Part shown: in pieces, positions 39,903 to 49,916 of the stretch
Position numbering within the stretch: position 1 is the stretch's first letter
How the letters are laid out: each line of letters begins with the position of its first letter
Assembly (NCBI GenBank): GCA_913045275.1
Contig: CAJWPG010000002.1
Span: forward strand, 1-64,000
Direction of reading: 5' to 3'
DNA: 64,000 nucleotides
From: an uncultured Pelagibacteraceae bacterium
GTDB lineage: Bacteria > Pseudomonadota > Alphaproteobacteria > Pelagibacterales > Pelagibacteraceae
Notes under the pieces: generated by a model
Databases searched by the model: none
What the model was told of the DNA's origin: nothing
The model's input: the letters and a program-made list of their open reading frames with translations, nothing else
Position numbers and translations under genes: made by a program

Positions 39903-40481
39903 TTAATAAATTTTTGTCTTACTTTCTTCTTTGTTTTTCAGTCGTTTAATGTTTTCTCTATGTGTATAAAATATTAAAACAAACATAATTATAAAAAATA
40001 TTATTTGATCGCCTTTAACAATAAATAAATATACTGGTATAGAAAGACTTCCTAATAATGAAGATAAAGAAGAATATTTTGAAAATAAGAAAATTATTAT
40101 CCAAGTAAGTCCAAAAACTAATCCATAAATTAAGTTTATACTAAAGAGAATTCCAACATATGTTGCTACACCTTTTCCTCCATTGAATCTTAACCAAATA
40201 GGAAAAACATGACCCAAAAAAACACATAATGATGATATATAAATAAAATCTGGATAATTAAATTTTACATATATTACAGGTAAAATTGCTTTTAATATAT
40301 CTAGTAATAAAGTTGAATAACCAACTATCTTATTTCCAGATCTTAAAACGTTAGTTGCTCCAATATTTCCCGAACCAATATCTCTAATATCTTTTTTTAA
40401 AAATAATTTTGTTAATATTAAACCAAAAGGAATAGATCCAAGTGAATAAGAGATTATGACAATGATTAAATAATCCATCAT
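39903..40481 (-). CDS. plsY: acyl-phosphate:glycerol-3-phosphate acyltransferase PlsY
   Basis: PlsY makes lysophosphatidic acid from acyl-phosphate in the inner membrane, the first step of phospholipid synthesis. The family motifs are SLGSIPFGLILTK, DIRDIGSGNIGATNVLR and FNGGKGVATYVG (about residues 13-25, 31-47, 99-110), within five hydrophobic segments. Length is 192 aa. It overlaps pyrC by 1 bp. Confidence 0.96.
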   Translation of the reverse strand: MMDYLIIVIISYSLGSIPFGLILTKLFLKKDIRDIGSGNIGATNVLRSGNKIVGYSTLLLDILKAILPVIYVKFNYPDFIYISSLCVFLGHVFPIWLRFNGGKGVATYVGILFSINLIYGLVFGLTWIIIFLFSKYSSLSSLLGSLSIPVYLFIVKGDQIIFFIIMFVLIFYTHRENIKRLKNKEESKTKIY

Positions 40482-41767
40482 TATAAGTTAAATAATTCAT
40501 CACCTTTTACAAATGTATTCATTACTTTTCCTTGTAGCTTCTTGCTCTCTATAGATGTATTTTTTGATTTAGAGTACAAATTTTCTTGTTTTACAATCCA
40601 AGGTTTATTTAAATCTACTATGCAAAAATCTGCGTCATTTCCAACACTTAGGTTTCCTTTATTAATTTTTAGAATTTTTGCAGGATTAGAAGTCAGAGCT
40701 CTAATTATAGTTTCTAACTTTACTGATCCATTGTGATAATGTTCTAGACTTAAAGATAATAAAGTTTCTATACCAGAAGCTCCAGTTCCAGCTTGTGCAA
40801 AAGTTAACCTTTTTTGTTCTTCATCTTCAGGTTTATGATCTGATACTATAACATCTATAGTTTCATCTGATAAACCTTTGACTAAAGCTATCCTATCTTC
40901 TTCAGTTCTTAAAGGAGGAGATAATTTTAAAAATGTTCGAAAATCCCCTATGTCATTTTCATTCAATGATAAATTGTTTATAGACACACCACATGAAAAT
41001 TTGATTTTTTCTTTTCTATTTCTTATTATTTCAACTGATTTTGCCGAAGATAATTGAGATATATGATATCTGCATTTAATACTTTCTAATAAAGCAAGGT
41101 CCCTTTCTATAATTATTATTTCTGCCAATTCAGGAATTCCTTGCAAGCCTAACTTTGTTGCTATTATCCCATCATTAATCATTCCATTTTGTGAAAGCTC
41201 ATAATCTTCAGCATGCTGTAATATTAATGAATTTAAATCTCTAGCAGAATTCATAATTCTAGACATAATCCTAGTATTTTGAATAGTTTTAGTACCATCA
41301 GTAAAAGCAATAATTCCTTTATTTTGAAGTAAACCAAATTCAGTCATATTTGTTCCTTCAGCATTCACAGTTAATGATGCCGATGGGTATATATTTATCT
41401 TAGATTTATCTCTTCCACGTCTCTTAAGAAAATCAACGATTGAAACGTTGTCAATAACAGGATTTGTATTTGGCATTGTAACGACAGAAGTAACACCTCC
41501 AGAAAGAGCAGCTTCACTTAAAGTTCTGAAATTTTCTTTATATTCATAACCAGGCTCACCCACAAATACACGCATGTCTACTATTCCTGGAAATATATAT
41601 TTGCCTTTAAGATCAATAAATTTTTCACGAGAAGGTATATTTTTTGTGTTTACTTTTTTGCCTATTCCTTCAATTTTACCATCTTCACCAATTATTAAAC
41701 CTCCTTCTTCATTTAAAGAATTGTGAGGATCTATTATATTTCCGTTTATGAAATATTTTTTTTTCAT
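40481..41767 (-). CDS. pyrC: dihydroorotase-like protein, PyrC, lacking the HxH metal motif
   Basis: This is an amidohydrolase-fold member of the class I dihydroorotase family, 428 aa, directly after pyrB. The position of the metal-binding His-x-His reads DMRVFVGEPG instead of DMHVHLREPG. Later family positions are present: LQHAEDYE, RYHISQLSSAKS and VSDHKPEDEEQK. This pattern resembles the pseudo-dihydroorotases (PyrC') that assemble with aspartate carbamoyltransferase without catalysis, as described in Pseudomonas. Either it is structural and another dihydroorotase exists in the genome, or it uses an altered metal site. The start is fixed by zero spacing after pyrB. Confidence 0.87.
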   Translation of the reverse strand: MKKKYFINGNIIDPHNSLNEEGGLIIGEDGKIEGIGKKVNTKNIPSREKFIDLKGKYIFPGIVDMRVFVGEPGYEYKENFRTLSEAALSGGVTSVVTMPNTNPVIDNVSIVDFLKRRGRDKSKINIYPSASLTVNAEGTNMTEFGLLQNKGIIAFTDGTKTIQNTRIMSRIMNSARDLNSLILQHAEDYELSQNGMINDGIIATKLGLQGIPELAEIIIIERDLALLESIKCRYHISQLSSAKSVEIIRNRKEKIKFSCGVSINNLSLNENDIGDFRTFLKLSPPLRTEEDRIALVKGLSDETIDVIVSDHKPEDEEQKRLTFAQAGTGASGIETLLSLSLEHYHNGSVKLETIIRALTSNPAKILKINKGNLSVGNDADFCIVDLNKPWIVKQENLYSKSKNTSIESKKLQGKVMNTFVKGDELFNL

Positions 41768-42709
41768 TTACATGCAAAAAATTTTTAAACAAGCCATTCT
41801 CACAGCCACACCTAGTTCAACTTGTTCTTTGATTACACTTTTGTTAATATCGTCAGCTAATTTAGTATCTATTTCAATTCCTCTGTTCATTGGTCCAGGA
41901 TGCATTATTAAAGCATCATCCTTAGCATAATTTAACTTATCAGGAGACAAACCGTAGTATTCATAATATTCTCTATTTGAAGATAGAAAAGAACTTGTCA
42001 TTCGTTCATTTTGTAATCTTAACATCATTACAATATCACAATCTTTAACTCCTTTTTTCATATCAGAAAAAATATTAACACCTAAACTTTCAATATCCTT
42101 TGGCATAAGATTTGAAGGAGCTACTATATTTACTTCAGCACCAAGCATATTTAGAAGATAAATATTAGATCTTGCAACACGAGAATGAAGTATGTCACCA
42201 CAAATAGCAATTCTTAATCCTTCAATTTTATTTTTTCTATTTATAATAGTTAATGCATCTAATAAAGCTTGAGTAGGGTGTTCTCTTCGTCCATCACCAG
42301 CATTAAGAACAGCGCAATTTACTTTTTGAGATAATAAATTGCACGCTCCAGAGTCCTGATGTCTTATTACAATGATATCAGGATGCATTGCATTTAAAGT
42401 CATAGCCGTATCAATAAGAGTCTCTCCTTTTTTTATAGCTGAATTTGTTATATTCATTGACATTACATCTGCACCCAATCTTTTACCCGCTAAATCAAAA
42501 GAACTTTGAGTTCTTGTTGAAGGTTCAAAGAATAGATTAATTTGAGTTTTTCCTTTTAATGTATCTAGTTTCTTATTTTTGCTTCTGTTTAATTCAATAA
42601 ATTTACTAGATTCATCTAATATAATATTAACATCATTAATTGATAAATCTTGAATACCTAACAAATGTTTTTGAGAGATTTTAATAGCCTTGTTTGATTT
42701 AATTGCCAT
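41768..42709 (-). CDS. pyrB: aspartate carbamoyltransferase catalytic subunit
   Basis: PyrB condenses carbamoyl phosphate and aspartate in pyrimidine synthesis. The carbamoyl-phosphate loop [20 protein letters not shown] is at about residues 54-73; RHQDSGAC, the [12 protein letters not shown] motif and [12 protein letters not shown] complete the active site. The track starts at a TTG (42718); the ATG at 42709 ([10 protein letters not shown], 313 aa) is preferred. No regulatory PyrI gene is nearby. It is followed without a gap by the pyrC-like gene, consistent with a PyrB-PyrC' complex. Confidence 0.96.
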   Translation of the reverse strand: MAIKSNKAIKISQKHLLGIQDLSINDVNIILDESSKFIELNRSKNKKLDTLKGKTQINLFFEPSTRTQSSFDLAGKRLGADVMSMNITNSAIKKGETLIDTAMTLNAMHPDIIVIRHQDSGACNLLSQKVNCAVLNAGDGRREHPTQALLDALTIINRKNKIEGLRIAICGDILHSRVARSNIYLLNMLGAEVNIVAPSNLMPKDIESLGVNIFSDMKKGVKDCDIVMMLRLQNERMTSSFLSSNREYYEYYGLSPDKLNYAKDDALIMHPGPMNRGIEIDTKLADDINKSVIKEQVELGVAVRMACLKIFCM

Positions 42710-42749
42710 TAAAACCAACTCTATAGCTATAAAGTATTTCTATTGCAAG

Positions 42750-43205
42750 CTAATTATTTAAATAATCAATAGCACCTTGTAAAATGAATGCTGCTGCATT
42801 TTTATCTATATCTTTTTCTCTTTTTGTTACATTTACATCCAATTGACTTGAAATATTGAAAGCGCCAACTGTAGAAAGACGTTCATCCCAAAGACAAATT
42901 GGTAAGTCAATTAATTTAGCAATATTATTACTTATATCTTTAACAGATTGTGAAGATTTGCCTAAAGAACCATCCATATTTATTGGATTTCCTATGATTA
43001 TTCCTTTGATATTATTTTCATTAATTATCTCTTTTAACTGATTTACCAGATCATTAATATTTGTTTTACTTATTATTCTAAATGGAGTCGCTATAGATTG
43101 ATTTTCATCACATATAGAAATTCCTATTTTTTTTGATCCTAGATCTAAGCCAATTAACCTTATTTTATAAGAGTGTTTTTTTTTAAATTCCTCAATTGTG
43201 ATCAT
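42750..43205 (-). CDS. ruvX: YqgF/RuvX family putative Holliday junction resolvase
   Basis: The RNase H-like YqgF family acts in Holliday-junction resolution or pre-16S rRNA processing. RLIGLDLGSKKIGISICD (about residues 16-33) holds the first catalytic Asp, GIIIGNPINMDGSLG the second strand, and LWDERLSTVGA the conserved Glu; the final Asp is in KDIDKNAAAFILQGA. Length is 151 aa. It heads a minus-strand run with pyrB and is divergent from gatC across 49 bp. Confidence 0.9.
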   Translation of the reverse strand: MITIEEFKKKHSYKIRLIGLDLGSKKIGISICDENQSIATPFRIISKTNINDLVNQLKEIINENNIKGIIIGNPINMDGSLGKSSQSVKDISNNIAKLIDLPICLWDERLSTVGAFNISSQLDVNVTKREKDIDKNAAAFILQGAIDYLNN

Positions 43206-43254
43206 ATTGTATATCTTTAGCTTAAGTGATAGTTTGCGACATATTTTTTATCAC

Positions 43255-43542
43255 ATGGCAATAGATCTTAAAACAATAAAGCATATATCAAAACTATCTA
43301 GAATATCTTTAGAAGATGAAAAAGCACAAAAATTAGCTGGAGATTTGAGCTCAATTTTTGAATTTATTGAAAAATTAAACGAATTAAAAACTGAAGAGGT
43401 TGAACCATTAACTTCTATAGCAGAAACCACTTTAAAATTTAGAAGTGATGAAGTTAAAAATGACAATATTAGAGAAAAAATTTTAAAAAATTCTCCAGCT
43501 GAAAATGAAGATTATTTTGTTGTACCAAAGGTTATAGAATAA
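43255..43542 (+). CDS. gatC: Asp/Glu-tRNA amidotransferase subunit C
   Basis: GatC clamps GatA and GatB. The track begins at 43198, but the ATG at 43255 gives MAIDLKTIKHISKLSRISL, the normal GatC N-terminus, and a 95-aa protein. DEVKNDNIREKILKNSP and DYFVVPKVIE mark the C-terminus. It overlaps gatA by 1 bp. Confidence 0.95.
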   Translation: MAIDLKTIKHISKLSRISLEDEKAQKLAGDLSSIFEFIEKLNELKTEEVEPLTSIAETTLKFRSDEVKNDNIREKILKNSPAENEDYFVVPKVIE

Positions 43543-44999
43543 TGTCAGAATTAACATCATTAAAATTAACTGAATTAGTTAAAAATATTAAAGAAAAAAA
43601 AATATCATCATCAGAAATAACAAAAGCATTTATTGATAGATCTGAAAAATCAAAAAAATTAAATACTTATATTACTGAAGATTTTGCATCTGCTATAGAA
43701 AAAGCAAAAAAGTTTGATGAAAATCCAAATTTTGATTTAAAATTACCAGGAATACCAATAGCTGTTAAGGATTTATTTTGTACTAATGGTATAAAAACAA
43801 CAGCCGGAAGTAAAATTTTAAATAATTTCATACCAACATATGAATCCACAGTTACACAAAATATATGGGATCAAGGCGGAATTTTGCTCGGTAAATTAAA
43901 TTGTGATGAGTTTGCTATGGGTTCTTCAAACGAAACAAGTTATTTTGGTAATGTTAAAAATCCAATAGGTAAAGATTTAGTTCCTGGAGGATCATCTGGA
44001 GGATCTTCTTCATCTTTAGCTGCAAATTTAACACCAGTAACTATAGGTACTGATACAGGTGGATCTATTCGTCAACCAGCATCTTTTACTGGTACGGTAG
44101 GACTTAAACCAACTTATGGAAGTTGTTCAAGATACGGTATTGTAGCATTTGCATCATCTTTAGATCAGGCAGGACCAATGAGCAAAAATGTTAAAGATAG
44201 TTCTTTATTATTAGAAGTCATATCTTCTTATGACTCAAAAGATTCAACTTCTATAGATTTTAAAAGAAACAAATATTCTGAAGAACTAACAAATAATATT
44301 AAAGGAAAAAAAATTGGTATTCCTAAAGAATATAGAGTTGAAAACATGCCAAATGAAATTGAAGATTTATGGAAAAAGGGCATAGATTATGTCAAACAAT
44401 GTGGAGCTGAAGTTATAGATATATCGCTTCCACATACTAATTATGCTTTACCTGCTTATTACATAGTAGCTCCTGCTGAAGCTTCGTCAAATTTAGCCAG
44501 ATATGATGGTGTAAAATATGGATATAGGACCAAAGGCTCAAATCTAACCGAAATGTATGAAAAAACAAGATCTGAAGGATTTGGTAATGAAGTTAAAAGA
44601 AGAATAATGATAGGAACCTACGTTTTGTCATCGGGATACTATGATGCTTACTATCTTAAAGCACAAAAGGTCAGAAGACTTATCAAAAAAGATTTTGATG
44701 AAGCTTATGGAAAAGTAGATGCTATTTTAACTCCATCAACTCCAAGTTCTGCATTTAAAATTGGAGAAAAAACAAATGATCCAATATCAATGTATTTAAA
44801 TGATATTTTTACAGTTCCAGTTAATTTGGCTGGCTTACCAGGAATTTCTATACCGGCTGGAGTTGATAAGAAAGGTTATCCATTAGGGTTACAAATAATT
44901 GGAAAACCCTTTGATGAGCAGACCATTCTTAATATAGCTTATTCTATGGAAGAAAAAATAAATTTTAAAAATATAATTACCGATTGGTGGATTGAATGA
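43542..44999 (+). CDS. gatA: Asp/Glu-tRNA amidotransferase subunit A
   Basis: GatA is the amidase that releases ammonia from glutamine. The Ser-cisSer-Lys triad is visible: PIAVKDLFC (about residue 75), [16 protein letters not shown] and [14 protein letters not shown] (about 150-180). Length 485 aa is usual. With GatB and GatC it converts misacylated Glu-tRNA(Gln) and/or Asp-tRNA(Asn). Overlaps gatB by 4 bp. Confidence 0.98.
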   Translation: MSELTSLKLTELVKNIKEKKISSSEITKAFIDRSEKSKKLNTYITEDFASAIEKAKKFDENPNFDLKLPGIPIAVKDLFCTNGIKTTAGSKILNNFIPTYESTVTQNIWDQGGILLGKLNCDEFAMGSSNETSYFGNVKNPIGKDLVPGGSSGGSSSSLAANLTPVTIGTDTGGSIRQPASFTGTVGLKPTYGSCSRYGIVAFASSLDQAGPMSKNVKDSSLLLEVISSYDSKDSTSIDFKRNKYSEELTNNIKGKKIGIPKEYRVENMPNEIEDLWKKGIDYVKQCGAEVIDISLPHTNYALPAYYIVAPAEASSNLARYDGVKYGYRTKGSNLTEMYEKTRSEGFGNEVKRRIMIGTYVLSSGYYDAYYLKAQKVRRLIKKDFDEAYGKVDAILTPSTPSSAFKIGEKTNDPISMYLNDIFTVPVNLAGLPGISIPAGVDKKGYPLGLQIIGKPFDEQTILNIAYSMEEKINFKNIITDWWIE

Positions 45000-46465
45000 G
45001 TAAAGATAAGCAAGAATTTTTAATTTCAAGAAATAATAATAATTACGAAGTTATAATAGGATTAGAAGTTCATGCTCAAGTTACATCTAATTCAAAATTA
45101 TTTTCATCATCATCAACCAAGTTTGGCGCAGAACCAAATACTCAAGTTAGTCTTGTTGATGCTGCTTTTCCTGGAATGTTACCAGTGATTAATGAATTTT
45201 GCATTAAACAAGCAATAAAAACAGGAATAGGATTAAAAGCAAAAATAAATAATAAATCTGTTTTTGATAGAAAGAATTATTTCTATGCTGATCTTCCACA
45301 AGGATATCAAATTTCTCAGTACAAGTATCCTATAGTAGGCGAGGGAAAGATTATACTTGATATGCCATATGGACAAAAAGAAATCGGAATAGAGAGACTA
45401 CATTTAGAACAAGATGCAGGAAAAAGCATTCATGATATTGATCCTGATAGCACAATGGTAGACTTAAACAGATCTGGAGTTGCATTAATGGAAATAGTTA
45501 GTAAACCAGATTTAAGCTCACCAGATGAAGTAAACGTTTATATAAAAAAACTAAGATCTATTATGAGATATCTAGGTACATGTGATGGCAATATGCAAGA
45601 AGGATCTTTAAGAGCCGATGTAAATGTTTCAGTTAAAAAGAAAGGTGAAGAAAAATTAGGAACCAGATGTGAAATAAAAAATGTAAATTCTATAAAATTT
45701 ATGCAAATGGCAATAATTTATGAAGCAAATAGACAAGTTGATTTGCTAGAAGATGACAAAATTGTAGATCAAGAAACAAGATTATTTGATACTAAAAAAA
45801 ATGAAACAAGATCAATGAGATCAAAGGAAGATGCTCATGATTATAGATATTTTCCTGATCCAGATTTATTACCATTAGAAGTTTCAAATGATTTAATAGA
45901 TACAATTAAAAAAGAAATACCAGAGCTTCCTGATGAGAAGAAAAAAAGATTTATCGAGAAATTTAATTTAACTCCTTATGAAGCAACAATTCTTGTATCT
46001 GACATAGAAACTTCTAAATTCTTTGAAGAAGTAATTAAAGATTCAGATATTAAATTGGCAACAAACTGGATAACAGGTGAATTATTTGCTTTATTGAATG
46101 AAAAAAACCTTGAAATATCTAAAAGTCCGATAAGTTCAAAAAATTTATCAAAACTAATAAATCTAATAAAAAATGGAACAATTTCTGGAAAAATAGCAAA
46201 AACAGTATTTGAATTAATGATTGAATCCGACAAAGACGCAGATGCAATTGTTAATGAAAAAGGATTGAAACAAGAAAGCGATCCAAAACAACTTGAAAAA
46301 TTAATTGATAATATAATCAAAAATAATCAAGATAAAGTAAATGAATATAAATCAGGAAAAGATAAACTTTTTGGTTTTTTTGTTGGTCAAGTAATGAAAG
46401 TCTCTGAAGGAAAAGCTAACCCAAAATTAGTAAATGAAATACTAAAAGATAAATTGTCTAAGTGA
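44996..46465 (+). CDS. gatB: Asp/Glu-tRNA amidotransferase subunit B
   Basis: GatB binds the misacylated tRNA and activates the acyl group with [24 protein letters not shown] (about residues 17-37), [20 protein letters not shown] and [14 protein letters not shown] are family signatures, and the C-terminal tail domain runs to residue 489. Its stop overlaps the GTG start of the next gene by 4 bp. Confidence 0.98.
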   Translation: MSKDKQEFLISRNNNNYEVIIGLEVHAQVTSNSKLFSSSSTKFGAEPNTQVSLVDAAFPGMLPVINEFCIKQAIKTGIGLKAKINNKSVFDRKNYFYADLPQGYQISQYKYPIVGEGKIILDMPYGQKEIGIERLHLEQDAGKSIHDIDPDSTMVDLNRSGVALMEIVSKPDLSSPDEVNVYIKKLRSIMRYLGTCDGNMQEGSLRADVNVSVKKKGEEKLGTRCEIKNVNSIKFMQMAIIYEANRQVDLLEDDKIVDQETRLFDTKKNETRSMRSKEDAHDYRYFPDPDLLPLEVSNDLIDTIKKEIPELPDEKKKRFIEKFNLTPYEATILVSDIETSKFFEEVIKDSDIKLATNWITGELFALLNEKNLEISKSPISSKNLSKLINLIKNGTISGKIAKTVFELMIESDKDADAIVNEKGLKQESDPKQLEKLIDNIIKNNQDKVNEYKSGKDKLFGFFVGQVMKVSEGKANPKLVNEILKDKLSK

Positions 46466-47118
46466 CAAAAAACATTAAAATAAATGAAACTTTAGAAAAG
46501 TATATTTCTAATAATTCGTACGACCTGCATCCCGTTCAAAAAGAAATAATAGAATACAACAATAAATTAGGAGAAATAAAAAAGCTGCAAATCTCAGTTA
46601 CACAAGCATATTTTATGCAGTTACTAATAAAAATTAATAACGTACAGCAAATATTAGAAATTGGAACTTTTACGGGCTATAGCGCTTTATCAATGGCCCT
46701 AGCAATGAAAGGCGAAGGATTTATTACTTGCTTAGACAAAAATAAAGAAACATCAGAAACCGCTAATATTTTTTTTAAAAAGGCAAAAGTAAATAATAAA
46801 ATTAATTTAATTATTGGGTCCGCTATTGAAAATTTAAATAATTTAATAAATGAAAAAAAATCTTTTGATTTAATATTCATTGATGCCGATAAAGAGAATT
46901 ATATAAAATATTATGATTTATCTTTTGAATTATTATCAAACAATGGATTAATTTTAATAGATAATGTGTTGTGGAAAGGAGAAGTAATTAATAATAATAA
47001 AAATGATAGGATGACAAATATAATTAAGGATTTTAACACATATATTAAAAATGATAAAAGAATTGAAAAAACTATTTTGCCAATAGGTGATGGTGTTACT
47101 ATCTGTAGAAAATTATAA
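46462..47118 (+). CDS. SAM-dependent O-methyltransferase (class I, catechol/caffeoyl-CoA type)
   Basis: The protein has the small-molecule O-methyltransferase fold. [18 protein letters not shown] (about residues 66-83) binds SAM, CLDKNKE is the acidic loop, and [16 protein letters not shown] plus [13 protein letters not shown] bind the divalent metal. At 218 aa it is full length. A GTG start overlaps the gatB stop (GTGA). The natural substrate cannot be inferred; proximity to gatB is probably operonic convenience. Confidence 0.85.
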   Translation: MTKNIKINETLEKYISNNSYDLHPVQKEIIEYNNKLGEIKKLQISVTQAYFMQLLIKINNVQQILEIGTFTGYSALSMALAMKGEGFITCLDKNKETSETANIFFKKAKVNNKINLIIGSAIENLNNLINEKKSFDLIFIDADKENYIKYYDLSFELLSNNGLILIDNVLWKGEVINNNKNDRMTNIIKDFNTYIKNDKRIEKTILPIGDGVTICRKL

Positions 47119-48017
47119 TGTATTATATTTCAGGTCTATATAAGTTCAAAAAAATTATACAGATTAATAACAAAAAGGAAATTTTAAAAAGCTTTTTTAT
47201 AAAAAACAAAATTAAAGGGTTAATAATAATTTCAAAAGAGGGAATTAATGGCACGATAGCCAGTAAAAAAATAAATTTAAATTTTGCAATAGAAGAAATT
47301 AAGAAAATATTTAATTTTAAAAATTACGATAGTAAAAGTTTATCAATAAGTAAATTTCAACCGTTTCGAAGATCAAAAGTTAAAATAAAAAATGAAGTCG
47401 TTCCAATGGGAATTAAAGTTTCAAAAAGAAGAACAAGAGGTCACGTAGAACCAAAAAAATGGAACAGCATTATTTCAAATAAAAATAATCTTGTTATCGA
47501 TGCGAGAAAACCATTTGAATATAATGTTGGTACTTTCAAAAATGCAATTAATCCTAATATCAATAATTTTATAGAATTTCCAAAATATTTGAAAAAAATA
47601 AACAAAAAAACTCCAATTGCCATGTTTTGTACTGGAGGCATAAGATGTGAAAAAGCATCTATATACTTAGAAAAAAAAGGTTTTAAAAAAATATTTCAAT
47701 TAAAAGGCGGTATTATTAACTATTTAGACAAAGTAAAAAAAAATAAATCATTATGGAAAGGTGAATGTTTTGTTTTTGATAATAGGATCTCTCTCAAACA
47801 TAATTTAATTGTTGGAACCTATTCAATGTGTAGTGGATGTAGAAAACCTATATCTAGAAAGGACAAAAAATCAAATAAATACGAAAAAGGTGTTTCTTGT
47901 CCAAGATGCCATGATAATTTAACTAGCTCACAAAGAGAAAGATTTAGAATGAGGCAAAAACAAATTTTAATTGCAAAAAAAACCGGTAAAAAGCATATTT
48001 TTCAAAAAGAATATTAA
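47118..48017 (+). CDS. trhO: tRNA uridine(34) hydroxylase TrhO (YceA, rhodanese-like)
   Basis: TrhO performs oxygen-dependent hydroxylation of uridine 34 in tRNAs. The N-terminal UPF0176 domain has GLIIISKEGINGTIASKK and the rhodanese domain has VIDARKPFEYNVGTF and the active Cys in AMFCTGGIRCEKASIYL (about residues 167-183). A cysteine-rich tail CSGCRKPIS...CPRCHDNL may bind metal. It is 299 aa. One base overlaps the O-methyltransferase. Confidence 0.88.
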   Translation: MYYISGLYKFKKIIQINNKKEILKSFFIKNKIKGLIIISKEGINGTIASKKINLNFAIEEIKKIFNFKNYDSKSLSISKFQPFRRSKVKIKNEVVPMGIKVSKRRTRGHVEPKKWNSIISNKNNLVIDARKPFEYNVGTFKNAINPNINNFIEFPKYLKKINKKTPIAMFCTGGIRCEKASIYLEKKGFKKIFQLKGGIINYLDKVKKNKSLWKGECFVFDNRISLKHNLIVGTYSMCSGCRKPISRKDKKSNKYEKGVSCPRCHDNLTSSQRERFRMRQKQILIAKKTGKKHIFQKEY

Positions 48018-48032
48018 TTTCAATATTTAAAA

Positions 48033-49388
48033 ATGAATTTATTAAAAGACAATATACCACAATTAGTTAGAAAACTTGCTATTCCAGCAAGTATTGGAAC
48101 TCTTTTTCAAACACTTTATAATATTGTTGATACATTTTATGCTGGCAGAATATCTCCAGAAGCTCTATCAGCTTTAAGCAAATCTTTTCCTATTTATTTT
48201 ATAATTATAGCTGCATCGATTGGTGTAACTGTAGCAGGAACTTCTTTGATTGGAAATAGTATTGGCGAAAGAGATGAAAATAAAGCTTTAAATTATTTTA
48301 CACATATTATTTTTTTTGGGATTGTTATTTCAATAATTATTTCTTTATTTGGATTAAATTATTCAGAAAAAATATTCCAAATTATGGGTTCTTCAAATGA
48401 AGTTACTAATCTAGGTCTTCAATATACAGACATTATATTTTATGGATCTATATTTTTCATTTCAGTAGTTTCATTAAACTCTTTATTACATGCAGAAGGA
48501 GATACAAAAACATATAGAAATGTTTTGATCTTATCTTTTTTATTAAATATAATTTTAAATCCTATATTAATATTTGGATTTCTATTTATTCCTGCGATGG
48601 GTGTAAAAGGTATTGGTGTAGCGACAATTATATCTCAATTATTATCTTTTATAATTATTTTAAAAAAGGTTTTAGAAAATAATAGAGTTAGAAAAATAAA
48701 TAAAGAATATTTTTTACTTAAATTAATATATTTTAAAAATATTTTTTTTCAATCGATGCCAATAATTGTATCTATTTGTGCATATTCATTCGCAAGTGCA
48801 ATTATTTTTATTTATGTTGGCCAAGAAGGTGAATATGCTACTGCAGGTTATGGTGCTGCATCCAGATTTGAACAAATTTTATTTCTACCAGTTTTGGGAA
48901 TAAACACAGCCATTATTTCTATTATTGCTCAAAATTATGGTGCTATGAATTTTGATAGAATAAGATTGACTTTCTTTACAGCAATTAAATATGCACTTTC
49001 TATAATGTTTTTTGCTGCAATATTAGTATTTGTTCTAGCAGATGTTGTGACTAGTATGTTCTCAAATAATCCTGAAGTAATAGATTATGGAAAAAGATAT
49101 TTAAGAATTTCTGCAATTGTATTGCCAGCTTATCCATTATTTTTTATTTCAAATGGATTTTTTATGTCATTAAAAAAATCTGAAAATGCAATGATTTCCA
49201 ATGTTTTTAGAAATTTACTTATACCTATTTTAGTTTTTTATTTGGCAAAATATTATAGCGCTGACTTTAATACTTTCTTTTGGTTATGGGTAATATTTAA
49301 TTGGACTTACTCATTGATATATTTATCTATAGTCCTATATTATTTAAGAAATCAATTAGATAAATCTAGAGCTGTCGTTAAGCCATGA
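48033..49388 (+). CDS. MATE-family multidrug/cation efflux transporter
   Basis: The 451-aa protein has about twelve hydrophobic segments in two homologous halves, the MATE pattern. The N-terminal PASIGTLFQTLYNIVDTFYAG is typical of the NorM/DinF-related branch, with AGYGAASRFEQILFLP in the second half. It would exchange a cation for organic substrates at the inner membrane. It ends 33 bp inside the opposite-strand soxG gene. Confidence 0.88.
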   Translation: MNLLKDNIPQLVRKLAIPASIGTLFQTLYNIVDTFYAGRISPEALSALSKSFPIYFIIIAASIGVTVAGTSLIGNSIGERDENKALNYFTHIIFFGIVISIIISLFGLNYSEKIFQIMGSSNEVTNLGLQYTDIIFYGSIFFISVVSLNSLLHAEGDTKTYRNVLILSFLLNIILNPILIFGFLFIPAMGVKGIGVATIISQLLSFIIILKKVLENNRVRKINKEYFLLKLIYFKNIFFQSMPIIVSICAYSFASAIIFIYVGQEGEYATAGYGAASRFEQILFLPVLGINTAIISIIAQNYGAMNFDRIRLTFFTAIKYALSIMFFAAILVFVLADVVTSMFSNNPEVIDYGKRYLRISAIVLPAYPLFFISNGFFMSLKKSENAMISNVFRNLLIPILVFYLAKYYSADFNTFFWLWVIFNWTYSLIYLSIVLYYLRNQLDKSRAVVKP

Positions 49389-49916
49389 CCATAGATGATT
49401 TGAAAAAGATCTTCTAACAAATAAGTTTAAATCATTATTATTTTTGTTATGGATAATTACATCTATATGATTCACAATTGTTTGCACTACTGACCTTTTG
49501 TTAGATTTAAAACTAGTAAAATTAAACGGACAAGAGCCAGCAAGTAATTCATATACATTATCACCTTTTAAGTTAATCATAACCCAATGATCAGTTACAT
49601 TGGTTACAGAACCATAATTAAGTTTTGATATAGAATTAACTAGTTCACTTTCTAGTTTATCATAATCATTCGATTTTATTATGTCATTTGAATAAAGCAA
49701 CCATTCATCAGGACTCAACCAAAGTAGATTTAAATCTTCATTTAGAGATGAAGTATTTGCTTCAACAGGAGGCATAATTGAAAGAACCTGTCCAATATTT
49801 GATATAAATTCTCTTTTTTTACCTCTTAAATTTAGTTTAAATGTTGATTCAATTTCTGAAATTTTAAGTTTGTTGTATTCTTTTGTATCGTTAATTGGTG
49901 AATTATAATTAAGCAT
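49356..49916 (-). CDS. soxG: sarcosine oxidase gamma subunit
   Basis: SoxG is the fourth subunit of heterotetrameric sarcosine oxidase. Recognisable elements are LSPDEWLLYS, VTDHWVMINLKGDNVYELLAGSCPF (about residues 95-119) and the C-terminal RRSFSNHLWSWL. It resembles a small aminomethyltransferase-like domain; 186 aa is normal. It overlaps the soxA end by 8 bp and is last in the operon. Its C-terminal codons overlap the end of the MATE gene tail to tail by 33 bp. Confidence 0.93.
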   Translation of the reverse strand: MLNYNSPINDTKEYNKLKISEIESTFKLNLRGKKREFISNIGQVLSIMPPVEANTSSLNEDLNLLWLSPDEWLLYSNDIIKSNDYDKLESELVNSISKLNYGSVTNVTDHWVMINLKGDNVYELLAGSCPFNFTSFKSNKRSVVQTIVNHIDVIIHNKNNNDLNLFVRRSFSNHLWSWLNDSSRFI

